A DNA stretch of 64,000 bases from Psoroptes ovis. Taxonomy: Eukaryota > Arthropoda > Arachnida > Sarcoptiformes > Psoroptidae. The DNA lies in contig PQWQ01000004.1 of NCBI GenBank assembly GCA_002943765.1, forward strand, positions 3,162,001 through 3,226,000, given 5' to 3'. The notes under the pieces are model-generated. The model saw nothing but the letters and a program-made list of their open reading frames with translations. It did no database searches and had not been told where the DNA came from. A program made the position numbers and the translations under genes. Shown here one piece after another: positions 50,028 to 63,085 of this stretch (position 1 is its first letter; every line of letters begins with the position of its first letter).

Positions 50028-53000
50028 TTATTGTTGATTATTTGGATGATGATTATGATCTTCATTATCTAATGAATGTGTAACTGAATTTTTTTGACTT
50101 GGTGTCAATTCAATTGCTTCGGGCATATGATTATCTTCACCAGTTTCATGTGTATCATATGAATCTTCATGATCATGTTCACGACGTCCAAGTACAACAA
50201 ACAATATAATAATGATTAATAATATTAATATTGGTATTAATATTCCGAAACTTATGCCAGTTATTTCGCCAATATATGCCCAATGGCTAATACATTCAGG
50301 ATCAACACCCCATGACCATAAACCATCTTCACGGCAGCGACGAGCTTCGTATCCGATTAAACGATAACCATCATTACAACTAAATCGTACAATAATACCA
50401 GGCCAATAACGATTTTCTGATTTACGTCCATGTAAGGGTTTAGGCAATGCTGGACAACGAATTTCTAATTATTGAATTCAAAATAATAATTAATTATTTT
50501 AATAAATGATGCAATTAGAATATTCACAAATATTACCCATTTTTTGTGCATCTTTAGCTAGATTTGCTGATGATGTTTCTTCTTTTCTGGTCAATGCGGC
50601 AAATTCTCTGTCCAATGTTGTTATGAAATCATAACGGCAGGCACTTGAATCACTACAGATATCATTCATGACCGGTTCTAAATGTCGTGCCATTTGTGGC
50701 AGTTGAGGATTAAAATCTGGTTTAAAATTGACGCCATCATAATACGAATATGGTATTGCATCATGATAAAATAATGTTGCGATCTGATTTACATCGCTTG
50801 GTGTAACTTTTTCAAGCACACGATATGCTCTCGATAATTCACGATATAATATTTCAGGTGGTGAGTCGATTGGCAAAAATTGTTCATTGGGCAGCACAAA
50901 ATCATCATGTTGTACCCGTGAATAATTTCCAAGCAATCCAGATGTGCTATTCTGTAATATTTTTCATGACAAAAATTATCATTAAACATTGAACTCGTCA
51001 GTAAAATAAAAATATTTACCATAAATGAATATGGTGCATAAACATGTACTGTCATACGGCCTCGATGAGCCATTACTTCTACACCAGCACCAGAATCAAA
51101 CATTGCAATAATATGTGACATATTTTTAATACCAGCTGGTTGATATAATGTTACGCCATAAAAATTTTGTACACGCATTGAATCATCCCACCAGAATACA
51201 TATTCTTTATCGACAATCACATACATTTGATAACGCCAACTTGCCGACAATGGACGAATACGAAATTCGACAATCGATGATACATTATCTCTAACTGCGA
51301 TTGCACTTAAAAATGTTGCATTTGGCTGCGGAGAATAATGATCTGGTGATGGTAATTGTTCAAATCTACCTTGTAATTCTATTCGAAATATAGCAAAAAA
51401 AAAATTTCATGAGAATTTTGTGAAATAAATTCAACATTTTAAAACATACCAAATTGATACATTGGATTTTGTACTCGAGCCAAAGTGAATTCACCTTTGC
51501 CATTGAAAGTATAATTAAATTGATCGAATGTAATCAAATGTGGATCACCAAATACTGATGCAATTGATGGCGGTTGATATGATGAACAATCTTGTGATGT
51601 TCGCCAATAATTATACATTTGACATGTATTTGCATTATCTTCTTCTTCTTGCCATTTACAACAGAAAAAGAATGGCACAACATCATGAAAATATTCGGAT
51701 AATACCGGTATCATCATTTGTGATTTGAATGGATGTTTACCATAAACATATGCACGTGATGGCCGTCCACCATACATTGTATCAGCTGTTTGTAATAGTT
51801 CACCAGTCTCATCATAACAACAAGTTTGTCCTGAGCCACCAATGCTAAATAATTATGAGCAATCAAAATAGAAAATAATCCAAATATATAAGGAAAATTA
51901 GCATTGATACTTACGATGGTCTGCCAGTTCTAATACAATGTAATGCACCACGATGAAATGTATCACATTTACGATCGATAACATTGCATTGAAGATCAGG
52001 CGAAAAATGACCACGATCCAATAATGCCTGTCTCATTGTGCATGGACAACGGAAAACAGTGGTTGCAAAATAATCGAGATTATTTTCACGATTGTACCAT
52101 TTATTGCACATATATGTTTTCCATTTACCATTAGCTCCATAGTCTTTTTCCCATTGTTTTTTGAAATACCATGCTAATGGCATAGCTCTTGACCAAATGA
52201 CTGGCGATTTTCTTAAATTCATACCAAAAACTTGATCAGGATTGGTGATGTTTAATGCCATAAATCCGAAGGTAATGTCAGAAACAGATGGATTGTATCT
52301 GGTACGAAATTGTTGAACATCTAATACATATTTTGCATCTTGCAAATTGATACCATCAGCCAATAGATCGATATATGTTAATGATGGATAAACTTTTTCT
52401 GTTTCACGATAACCCCATAATGATAATTGTCCAACTGCTCTTGAATCTAACGATAATCTTTCTGGTTTCCATTTGATTTCAATTTCTTCTGGATCTTCTT
52501 GTCGATCATTATCAGCAACAATCGATATATCATCATGTGCGATATCTGGCGGTTCTGTTTTCAGTGATTATCGATAATTTTTTGATTTTTTGAAAATTTT
52601 TCAGGTGTATATTAAATACTTACGAATATAAAATCGTCCATAAAAGTCAATAGCATTATTGACGCGTACCGTTAAATCGACATAACCATGATACATCACC
52701 GGTGGTGAAATACAGCTAACACGATTTCTATCAATGTAAACACCTTTTGTTGGCCAATTTTCAAACATACATTCAATAATATCATCAGGATGAAAACATG
52801 GACCTGAAACATTGACCAATGTACCACCAAGCATATTACCGACTTTAGGAAAAAATGATAATGGTAAACGGCTTGGTAGATTTGGATCTAATTCCTTTTC
52901 AACACAAGCTCCTGGCCAAATTTCTTCATCGATTTGAAAGAAATATCTTCCTCTTAGATTATTGCCAAAACCACGACTTGGTAAATAAGATATACGAGCA

Positions 53001-54133
53001 TTTTGTGAATATGGCACAAATTCATATGTCCTCGTACTGTTACCAGCATTGAAGCCAACCTATTTTGATATTGAATGTTTATTTGATGTTTGTTTTTCAA
53101 AGCATTCATATCATCGAACTCACGTAAGCTGGTGGGCCTTTTTTGCCTTCAAAATATGCCGATATCCATCCAATATGTTCATAATTGAACATTGCAAATG
53201 TACGCACTTCATCTGTTGCTAATACAACTTGATATGTATTGGTAACAGGTTCAAATTCTGGTGCACGATTTGTGTACGACATATTTTTCCATGTAACAAT
53301 AATTGCAAATTTTGGTCGGAAATTAGCTGAACCAATCATTCCTTCGCTAAAATCCGCAACGATACGATTGCGTAAAGTATAATTGAATTCGGTGGTCAAA
53401 TCAACGACTCTTGCATAAACTCCAGCGCCTTGTATTTTAGGTTCAACATCTTGCATTGCAAAAAATGGTGCAATAATTGCTGGATCATGACCTTTATTTA
53501 TATTATTCGGTGGTGGATATGGAAATTTTACAGGAAAATTATATGATAATTGTCCTTGACTGAATGCAAGATAACCATCTCTTTGTATCCAAATATAAGT
53601 ATAACGAAAACCAAAAAATGGCATTTGAAATTGTAATGGTTGATCATGAAATGATTTACTGGATGTGATTTGCAAAAAATCTTCAGCATTATATGGATAT
53701 AATAATTCGGTACGAAATTTTTGCAAATCACCCATAGTGATTGGTCCATGATGTTCAATCGGGCGACGTTTACCTTCAACAAAATGTTGTGCTACAAATG
53801 TTCATAAAGAATCAAATAATTGATATGAGCCAAAACGGATCAATAATCCAAACGTATTCATGAAAAAGAATAAATTTGTAAAATTAAATGTAAATATGTA
53901 AAAAAAATCAATTGAAAAAAAGAATACATACCACGATTTAAATCTTCACCAGTTCTTATATTTTGTACATTTAATGAATTTTGTTTTAAATTATTATTAT
54001 TATTTTGAATTTTATCATTTTGCATTTGACATACACAGATGAATGAAAATATTGAAATAATAAACAACAACAATGTTGATGAATGTGGTTGTTGTTGTTT
54101 TTCAAGCAATAATAAAAACCTTAATAAATTCAT
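50028..54133 (-). CDS. mesh: Mesh-like septate junction protein: NIDO, IPT, AMOP, VWD, Sushi, TM (eight exons)
   Basis: In insects Mesh is a single-pass protein needed to build smooth septate junctions of gut epithelium. Exons: 54133-53932, 53791-53124, 53059-52624, 52554-51915, 51844-51450, 51378-51020, 50951-50537, 50464-50028, giving 1183 residues; all seven joins keep frame. A signal sequence lies at about 19-36 (STLLLFIISIFSF). The NIDO-type domain is in exon 2 (68-290), IPT/TIG in exon 3 (about 345-435), and AMOP with CNKWYN and CPCTMRQALLD in exon 4. The VWD start is FGDPHLITFDQFNYTFNGKG in exon 5, continuing through exon 7 (LLGNYS). The Sushi domain is at about 1042-1096, the TM at about 1108-1131 and a 50-residue acidic/His-rich tail follows. 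This domain order is that of Mesh and vertebrate SUSD2. It is shorter than the longest fly isoforms. Confidence 0.93.
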
Positions 54134-55283
54134 TTTTGTTTTTTTAAAATTCTAATTTAAAATGTTTGCATTTGTATGTGAATTTGAAAACAAAACGAAC
54201 AAAATTATAAACGAATAATATGAATTAATATATATTAAGTATTGAATTTGATTATGATTATTATTTGATTCTATTCATTTGATTCATATCAATGATTATG
54301 AATAAATCGATTCTATTCTTTGATACAAAATGATTAAAAAATTTTTTTTTAATGATTTTATCAAAATAAATCAATTATTTTTCATTGTGCTTTGCACTAT
54401 TTTTCTATTTTATTTTCCGATTGCAATCGAATTGAAACCGCATGCATATTTTTCGACAAGTTTTCCACTTTTTTTCTCTGATTTGATTTGTATAGTTTTA
54501 ATTGCAAGAAATAAAACAAATATATGATTATTTGTAACCTGTAACTACGATGATGATGATGATGATTTTTTGGGTGGATAAATTATTTATTTATCAAAGA
54601 TATTTGTGATTATAGAAATAAAAAAATATATCATACATTGAATCGTTGTTATACATAATACATTATTGTTATTATTGCTATCATTGCTATTATTATTAAT
54701 CAAAATATCGAGTAGTTAGTAGATAATAAAATTTAATAATTTTCAATTGTTTTCAAGAGTTTTACTTGAAATTTTACTTTTTTTTTTTTTGTTAAGTATT
54801 TTGTTCAAAGAATTTTTTTTTCTCAGATCAAAAGAAGCCAATAATATCATTATTCATTGAATTTCTTGTTAAAAATTTTTCAATTTATTCGAATTGATTA
54901 TCAACAAAAAATATTCAAAAAATTCAGGTGAATCAATTTTTGATCAAAAAAAAAAAAAAAAAAAAAAAAATAAGGCAAGAATTTGAATTTTTGAGATTAA
55001 TACAATCATAAAATCAACAAAACAAAACAAAACAATATTTCACCGGCTAAAATTGATGCGTTGATATGAATGATGATTAGTGGTGATAAAATTTGATTGA
55101 TTGACTAAAAAGTGAAAGAAAAATGATTAAACTAAATAACTAAAAAAAATATACAAACATTTATCTGCGATAATAAACATTTTTACTTTTCAGTCGTTAC
55201 TAATGCAATATCACCAAACAATTTTGGTTGTTAAGGTATTCAATTTTTCTATTTTCGATTTATTTTTTTTGCATTGAATTGCA
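54134..55283. other. Upstream region of mesh
   Basis: 1.15 kb, no gene supported. It contains a 25-A homopolymer (54946-54970) and a (GAT)n run near 54549-54566. It presumably includes the mesh promoter right of 54133. Confidence 0.5.
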
Positions 55284-55502
55284 ATGATTTTTTCTACTAT
55301 TTATTTTGTATCATTTGTATTAATGGCAGTGATGTTGATGATTTTTCATTGTAATAATAATAATAATAATAATAATAAACAATCGAAACCGAGAAAAAAA
55401 GCGAAAAATTTTCAAAAATTAAAAGATAAAATAAAAATTTTGAAAAAATCACCAGAACAACCAATTCGTTCATTGATTCGTTTATTTATTCATGAATCAT
55501 AG
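55284..55502 (+). CDS. Possible 72-residue single-pass membrane peptide
   Basis: An ATG-started frame, MIFSTIYFVSFVLMAVMLMI, gives one hydrophobic segment (about 1-21). Then come Cys, an eight-Asn run and a strongly basic helix-like tail (KPRKKAKNFQKLKDKIKI ... SPEQPIRSLIRLFIHES). The tail has protein-like codon use (CCAGAACAACCAATTCG), unlike random AT-rich DNA. There are no introns and no recognised family. The gene is divergent from mesh, 1.15 kb apart. A chance frame cannot be ruled out. Confidence 0.4.
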   Translation: MIFSTIYFVSFVLMAVMLMIFHCNNNNNNNNKQSKPRKKAKNFQKLKDKIKILKKSPEQPIRSLIRLFIHES

Positions 55503-57205
55503 ATATCAATGATAGAAATGAAATTGTTTTAGATACAAAACAAATTGCTGGAAAATTATTGTGAAAAATAAAATAAAAATTGCATGAAAACTTAACCTAA
55601 ATTAATCATTATTTTCCATCATTTCTTCTTTGATTTTTAATAATAATTTGATTGGTTTTGACTGTACGAAATTTTTAAATCTGATCAAAAAAATCAATTG
55701 GAATTCGTCATTGAAAACATGGTAAAAAAAATAAAAGAAAAAATTCAAACCAAACAAACACAGACAAAATAAAAATTATGAATATTTTTTGTCGTAGACA
55801 CCTGTTGAATATTTGAATATTTAACCAAATACCAGTACAAGTGTTAGAGTACAAGTTCAAAAATTAAAACATTTTGTTTTTTTACATTTGATTTGTTTTG
55901 ATTTCTTGGGTTTTGTGATAAAATAAATAAATAAATGAAAAATCACATCATTAATCATCATTGAAAATTTCGAGATTCGAAAGCATTGGATACATTGCAA
56001 AAATCATTGATGATTTGATGATTGTTTGTTTGTTTGTTTGTTTTGATGAATGCTTTACCTGAATGTTTTGAATGAATGAATGAATAATGTGAGAAATGAA
56101 AAATTGTTAATCTGTTTGTTTTGTTTTCCACATTTTGATTTCAAAATACAGACGTGTTTCCATGTTTCCGAAATTTTGTTTGCAAATGTGAACAATGTAC
56201 AATGATGAGATTTGTCATCACTTGTGATTTACAAAAAATGAAAAATAAAAAATGAAATATTTTGTCCAAATTTTGCGCCGTAAACATTTGAAAAAAAATA
56301 TATTTTTCCCCATTACCTTATGATGATTAATCTCGTAAATATTTTTTTGAAAATCATTTTAATTTCAAATTGAACCCAAGCCCAATCAATCATCGATCGA
56401 TTGCTATTACAATCCAAAAAATTGTAATCAAAAAAATAAAAATCATTGAAAATCAATGAGAATAAAATTTTTCTTAAAAAACACTATTTTATTGATAACA
56501 ATAAATGCAATAACAACTCTTGATGATAATAATAATAATAATAATTAAACACTTGTGACAAGAATTGTTTTGGTTTAAAATAATAAAATTATTTCCTTGC
56601 CTATGAAATGTCAATAAAGATAAAATAAATAATAACCGTTAAATAAATCTTAGATTTGAAATTAAAAATTGATAAACCTAAATCCATTCATCATTTCGAA
56701 TGAATGCAAATGGAAAAACTAACGGATTTTATGTTCAAACAATCGAATCAAATCATGTAACCCATAGCTTTACTTTGGTTACAATCTGAATAATGATAAT
56801 GATTTAAGGAAAAGAAATTAAGAAAGAAAAATGAAATAAATCAACAATCAGACAATATTTTTTTTTATTGTAAATAAAAATCAAATATCAAACAAAAGTA
56901 AATAATCTACAATTATGATTGATTAAAGTGTTTACAATTTTGATCAATAATCTTTGCTTTAAATTCTCCTCAGAAAAACAAAGATTATCACGAAGGCAAT
57001 AAAGGTTGGGTGGTTCACAATCGATAACAATGGATAAATTAAGACGCAAATAAAAATAATTTACAATCTGTATTTGAAATTAAATCACATTAATGATTGG
57101 AGAAAAATCAAATCCAAAGATTTCGCTGCCATCTGATGCTGCAAAAACAACAAGAAATGATTCAATTTTAATTTTAATTTTTGATTTTAATTTGATTAAT
57201 TTAAA
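55503..57205. other. Intergenic region, no gene seen
   Basis: 1.7 kb of AT-rich DNA with simple repeats, e.g. (TTTG)n near 56023-56042 and (AAT)n near 56527-56545. The right end should hold the 3' UTR of the Dlg5-like gene. Confidence 0.5.
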
Positions 57206-59711
57206 TTACAAATCTAACCAAATTAATTTATTTTGTTCATATGTAATTTTGCGTTGTATTTGATACAATATGTTCAATAAATCTAAATTATCACAAATGA
57301 TTGATAAATGTTTGATGTTTGAATTTTTTTTCGATATTTTTGAATGATATTTATAAATATTTTTGGCTGTTTTTCTCGATATTTTTTGCTTATTATCATT
57401 AATACGTATATAATTCAAATATTTATTATTCATAAATATTCTTATATATTTCGATGATGTAAATTTCAGCTCAAATAGAATTGGATGAAAATTTTTTTGA
57501 TGAAATTTCTCCAAACAATTCTCCATATCATCGGTCAATATGATTGGATGTTTGTTTTGTGATTGTATTTCATAAATATTTTTCACTGATATTGATTCAT
57601 AATTATTGCATTGATTATTGAACATGATGGAATTTTTTTCCAATTCATTGATATCATCATTTTTGGTCACCACTGAAATCATTTTCGGACATAAGGCGAA
57701 TTTTGTTGGATATTTTTTTATTAATAATTTTATGATTAAATAATTATAAGGACCAAATATTATTACTGGTTGTGGCTTATTTTGTTCAGACATTTTGATT
57801 CGACAATATTTTATATTGTTTTGCTGTTGATTTTCGATAATTTTGTGACAACTATCATCATCTTCATCAATAGAAAACGATGCAAGTAACCGGGAATTAT
57901 TTCGTTTGTTATATGGTTTGCTTGAAAGAAATCTTTGAAAAAATTGCCACAATAATCGTAACCGATTTCTTTGTATTTTATCACCATGAATCAAATCTAT
58001 GTCATTGTGATCATTGTAAATTGATTCAAGCATTTGAAAATCATTATTATATTCACTTGGAATGAAACCATGTTCAATAAATTGTCCATATTGATTCAAT
58101 TTATATGCACGCCAATATTTGCATGGTTTACCATCGTATAATGTATTATCAATATAAAATATATCACCTTTATTGAATTTAATCAATAAATTATTATCAC
58201 GAATATTATTTATCATATTTAATGAATCATAATCGAATCTGGTTCGTATATAAAATGAATCACCAATAGGATTTTGTTTTATTTGTTGAAAAACTATTTG
58301 AAAAAAAATTGAATTAAATTCAGATAAATGTTCAGATTTATATTTGAAAACACTTGCCATCAATGTTGAATAAAACAATCAATTCAACAATATCGTTATT
58401 ATTGTTATTGGTAAAATCATAATGATAATGATCAAAATATTTGGCCAATTGTAATGATGCATCTTCAGCAGTTACATTTGTCAATGAATGTTTATTATAT
58501 TCCAACAATTGATCACCAATTTGTAGACGATTATTCGATTCATCATTATTATAATCATTATCATTATAATTATTGATATTAAAAATAAATATACCGATCG
58601 CATTGCCACCACATAATCTTAAATTCTGATACAATTCATTAGATTTTAAATATATACGTCGTGGTTTATTAATATTATGAATGTAAAGATTTTCATATAA
58701 CAATAATTTTTCATTGTGTTTACGTTTACAATATAAACTATATGATCGATCTTTTTGTTTGAATGCATTACGTCTGACTAATGATGAACGATTTGAATTT
58801 TTTATCGATGATTGATTATTATTATTATTATTATTATGGTTCGATGATATTAGCCGTGATTTAGCTTCATACAAACTTAGATCAGATTCATATTTATTTA
58901 TATCGAAATGAATTTTGATTATTATTTCTTCATCATCTAAACATTCGGACAATATTTTCTCCGCTATCCGGTAATTTGTTGAACGCATATTTATGCCTGC
59001 AATTTCCAATATACGATCACCTTTTCGCAAGCCAGCTTTATATGCTTCACTTCTATTCAATACTTGTCGTATGATGACACCCGATTTCACCGTCATGTCA
59101 AAAAATATACCATGAAATTCATTCGGTTTTTTTCTCATGATTAATTTTTTTGTTTGTTCATTACCAATATTATTAACATCAAAATTGTGATCTATGATTA
59201 ATGTATTGTGCGGCTGTTGCTGTTGTTTTTGTTTTATTTTCATTTTGTTTCGTTGGCAAGAATTTGCCGAATTATTCGATAAATTACAATCACATTTACA
59301 ATGGCGTCGATAATATTCTAATTCACGTTGATTTGATTGTAATAAACGTGATAATTTTTGTTTTGATTGTTTTTCTTGTAAATACAATAATTTGAATGTA
59401 TATAATTGTTGATTATATTTATTCAATTGATATTCCAATGTCTGTATTTGATGATAATAATTATTACATGAATTTTGTAGCTTTAAAATTTTATCAAATA
59501 AATATTCATGTGTAAAATGATTATTTCTTTGTTGTTCATATTCAACGATTCTTAGCCTTTCATCAATCGAAGATTGTTGTTGTTGTTGTACATTTTGTTG
59601 ATTGCCAAGATCATTCAGATCAATGTCATAATCAAACACAGCATTACCATCATCTGAATCATTGTCATCATCAATAAATGATCGTTCATTAACGATAATT
59701 GATTGTTCCAT
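57206..59711 (-). CDS. Dlg5-like MAGUK scaffold: coiled coil, two PDZ, SH3, GK (two exons)
   Basis: Dlg5 proteins are membrane-associated scaffolds in cell polarity and vesicle delivery. Exons: 59711-58352 and 58293-57206 with a 58-bp intron, giving 815 residues. A coiled coil lies at about 70-137, PDZ at ~190-270 (AGLRKGDRILEIAGINMRST) and a second PDZ at ~345-450 (LRLCGGNAIGIFIF ... LQIGDQLLEYN). SH3 at ~464-535 begins GDSFYIRTRFDYDS, very like vertebrate Dlg5. The guanylate-kinase-like domain runs from ~627 to the end (QPVIIFGPYNYL; C-terminus YEQNKLIWLDL). The GK nucleotide P-loop is absent, as in catalytically dead MAGUK GK domains. Compared with vertebrate Dlg5 (about 1900 aa), the N-terminal region and two PDZ domains are missing. 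The intron donor (AAGT|GTTTTC) is weak. The two frames overlap by 41 nt, but the intron restores a sensible protein (IDGK-FFQQIK) without invoking a frameshift. Confidence 0.85.
58294..58351 (-). other. Short intron joining the two Dlg5-like exons
   Basis: 58 bp; weak donor GTTTTC, good acceptor (T-rich tract then CAAATAG). It contains an in-frame stop for the upstream frame, so retention would give a truncated PDZ-only product of 457 residues. The length matches the 57- and 59-bp introns elsewhere in the window. Confidence 0.6.
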
Positions 59712-62700
59712 TAATCAATTTTTATTTACGTGTATTTTTTTGATGACATTAAAAAACAATCCGAAAAAAGTCGAATGAAATCAAAATCAATGATTTGATT
59801 GATTGATTTGAACAAGCAAGAAAAATACATATCTGTGTGTGTGTGTGCATTTGCCATCAACAACAATCCAATCTTGTTTATTATTATTGCATACATTTTT
59901 GGTTGTTGTGCTATTGTTATTATGACTGGAAAAAATTATTAATTTTTAATACGTTTTATGGTTAAAAGCACAAATAATCTTAAATATATTTTTTCTCATA
60001 TTGGAAAATATTGAAATCCTTGGTAACTGATCGATTGATGATATATATCAATGATGATAATAAATTTTATGACATCAGATTAAAATATACAGCAAAAATA
60101 ATGTCTATAATGACAGATATACATCGTCATGTTAATAATTGAATGACTATTTGGCTGTTGTTGTTGCTGTAAATATTTTATTGTCAATATCAAACATTCA
60201 ATTGAAATTTACATACAAACAAACAAACAATGAAGAAAAGATACACCTGTTCCGTCTTTTATTCAATTTCATTTCTGTTCATGACACTCAAATTGATTCA
60301 TTTGATTGATTGATTGATTGAATCATTCATTCATTGAATTATTGAATTTGATTCACTTCGGCTAATTTTAAATCCAATATCGAATGGTTCAATTGAGTGT
60401 TTGCCATTTTTTTCTCTACTCAATTCTCGGAGACAAAATAACCACTTGGCCAACAAATAAAAACACATGAACCATATCGAATCTTGTTATCGTTTACATA
60501 TTCAAGTCGAATAGAAGAAAAAAAATGAAAATTTGCATCCAAAATAAGGCTAAGATGATTTTGTTATATTATTTTCGATGACAATTTTTTTATTCCAATG
60601 TACTGAAAACTATTAGCAAAAGTAGAAATAGACAAATCAGAAAATCAGTTTGAATATTTTTTCATTTGTTGTTTATATGTAAATATAAATATTTAAAAAC
60701 AGATGCTCAATCATATTTTTTTTTGTTGCCATTGTTTGTTTGTTTATTTGCAAGCGCGATCCCTCAAAAATTTCAATACAATTGATGATTTGAATTGTTT
60801 TTTGAAATTTTTATGAATATTTTTTTTATACAGAATTTTGATTTGAAAACTCTTGAAAATAATTGTATGTACGCTTTTTACGAGCAAAATATGATGAACG
60901 TAAACAATTGATATCAGAAGAATTGCTTCTTTAAATTTGATTTATTCGACTATTATTCAAGATTTTTTTTTCTAATTTTTGAAGCTTGATTTCTTCGAGA
61001 TTATTATTTTTTTGATACATTTTGCATCAATGAATTGTGCTGATTCATGATTCATTTTCAGTTCTTTTTTTCCCGATTTTTTTTCCATTTGGTAATATTG
61101 AATATATATTCAAAATATGTTTGAAATCAATTATCTTGATATCAGTTTTTTATTTTTGTTTCATCACATTCAATGCATTCGTACATTATGTACACATGAA
61201 TTAATTTTTGATCAATTTTTGACAAATTTTTTTCGCCTTTAAAAATTTTTAATTTCAAATAATGCCAATTGAAATAATGTGAGCTGATTTTTTGATTTTC
61301 CTTTTTTTACTGCATAAATTCTGGCGAAAAATGTTTGAAATTATCTTTGAAATGTTTGTTCCGGAATCTTGAAAATTTTTAAATTTACCATTTCAAATCT
61401 TAGCTAAAATAAAATGAAAAAAAAAATTTACATAAAATTGTAATTGTTTGCATTCATAGATTGCAAAGTGTATTATACAGAGAAAAAAAAATACGAACGA
61501 ATAAACATAAGCATAAACAAATTAATATTTCACATATTAATCGAAAACAATGAAAATACAACATACACATATTTTGAGTTCAAAGACAAAGTTAAATATT
61601 GAATAATCAGTAAATCAAAAGTAATCAAAAGAGAAAAAAAAATAATCAGTAACCGAGGTAACATCTATGTTTAATTCGAATTTTTATTTCATTTTCAATT
61701 ATGGAATATCTGAAATATATTCAATTCAATCTAATCAAATTTAATTTTTTTTGAATTTTTTTTTTCAACCATATTTATACCATACAATAATTTGAAATTA
61801 TTGATATTGTATTTATTTATTTATTTATTTATTCGAAAAGGGTAAAGTAATTGTATATTTGATATCGTTGAACATTCAATTATCATATTCATTCATATTT
61901 CATATTTTTATTAAAGATTTTATCATTCATTCATTCATTCATTTGTTTATTTCAATATTCTTTTCAATTTTCATTATTATTATTATTTTTTCAATAGAAT
62001 TACATTCATTTTGCATATTAATATCTTATCGATTGAAAATTAGATACAAATAAATGAAAGTAAATTATTGTTTTCAATTTTTTTTCTTGGAATTTTTTTT
62101 TTTTTTTTGAAGAATTCAAAGGTTTATTTAGTTTCAACAAATTGACTTACTCATATTCACTACACACACACAAGAATAACAATAGAATCACAGATTATTT
62201 TCCAATACACGCATTCATTTTCAATCAGTATCTTTCTTTCGAAAGATATCAAAGATATTTGAATGAGTTTGAAAAATGAACAAATTTGAAAAATATAAAA
62301 AAAAGTAAAACAAAATTCAAATATCAAAATGTTTTCATTGAAAATATGAAAATATTTTCATAATTTTTGAATCTTTCCATCTCTTTCATTCCATTGTTAC
62401 CATGTGATATATTAATAATTGATAATAATAATAATAATTGATTAAAATCAATTGATCAATGATTTGATTGTTCAATTTGATTCAATTGTTATATTTGAAT
62501 ATATTCAATTGAATAGAATTGTAATTTAAATTTCAGAATAATCTAAGGAATTCATCAATGCAGAGACCTTATACAGTCTCTGTCTCTCTCCTTCTATCTT
62601 TGATTATTACCCAGAATATTTCCATTTAATATAATTGTTCGTTTATCAAATCAAACAGAAGAAGAAATGGACCGACCAAAGAATCCAAAAAAAAAAAATT

Positions 62701-62959
62701 CAAAGAATCAAAGAATGAATGAATGAATGAATGATTGTTCATTTTCATCATCATCATTATTTGTAAATGAAATTACAAATATTTTTTTTTCCTTGATCTT
62801 TTATCATTATTACATGTTTGATATATTTGATAATATGTTTTTCATAATTGAATTTTGATTTCTATTTCTTTTTACTCTCGTTAAATTTGCTTCAAGGTAA
62901 ATATTTTGTATTTTTCAATTCAAATGTATTATGAAATAATTAAATTTCTGATATAATCT
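59712..62959. other. Intergenic region, no gene seen
   Basis: 3.2 kb of AT-rich DNA with simple repeats, e.g. (GT)n near 59835-59847, (TTGA)n near 60305-60320, (TTTA)n near 61810-61833 and (ATTC)n near 61925-61941. A 7-bp hairpin CAGAGAC...GTCTCTG lies at 62561-62582. The left end should hold the Dlg5-like promoter. Confidence 0.5.
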
Positions 62960-63085
62960 ATGGTTTCTTCCAATCGTATTTTCGCTGGATCCATTGACTA
63001 TTCAGAGGAGGAAAAAAGTGACCAAGAAGCATTTATTCTGGTGAATTTTTGTTCGGAAGAATTAAAAGTTTTTCAAAGTCGCTGA
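62960..63085 (+). CDS. Small open frame of 41 residues with coding-like composition
   Basis: ATG at 62960 to TGA at 63083-63085, starting MVSSNRIFAGSIDYSEEEKS and ending VNFCSEELKVFQSR. The stretch is much less AT-rich and less repetitive than its surroundings and has protein-like codons. It could be a microprotein, one exon of a gene outside the window (a donor-like CTG|GTGAAT lies at about 63041) or a gene fragment. No family was recognised. Confidence 0.3.
   Translation: MVSSNRIFAGSIDYSEEEKSDQEAFILVNFCSEELKVFQSR

Noticed and set aside
58338..58378. Apparent frameshift between two overlapping open frames of the Dlg5-like gene
   Set aside because: A 58-bp intron with a T-rich acceptor restores the frame and gives the Dlg5-like linker before GDSFYIR, so a frameshift is unnecessary.
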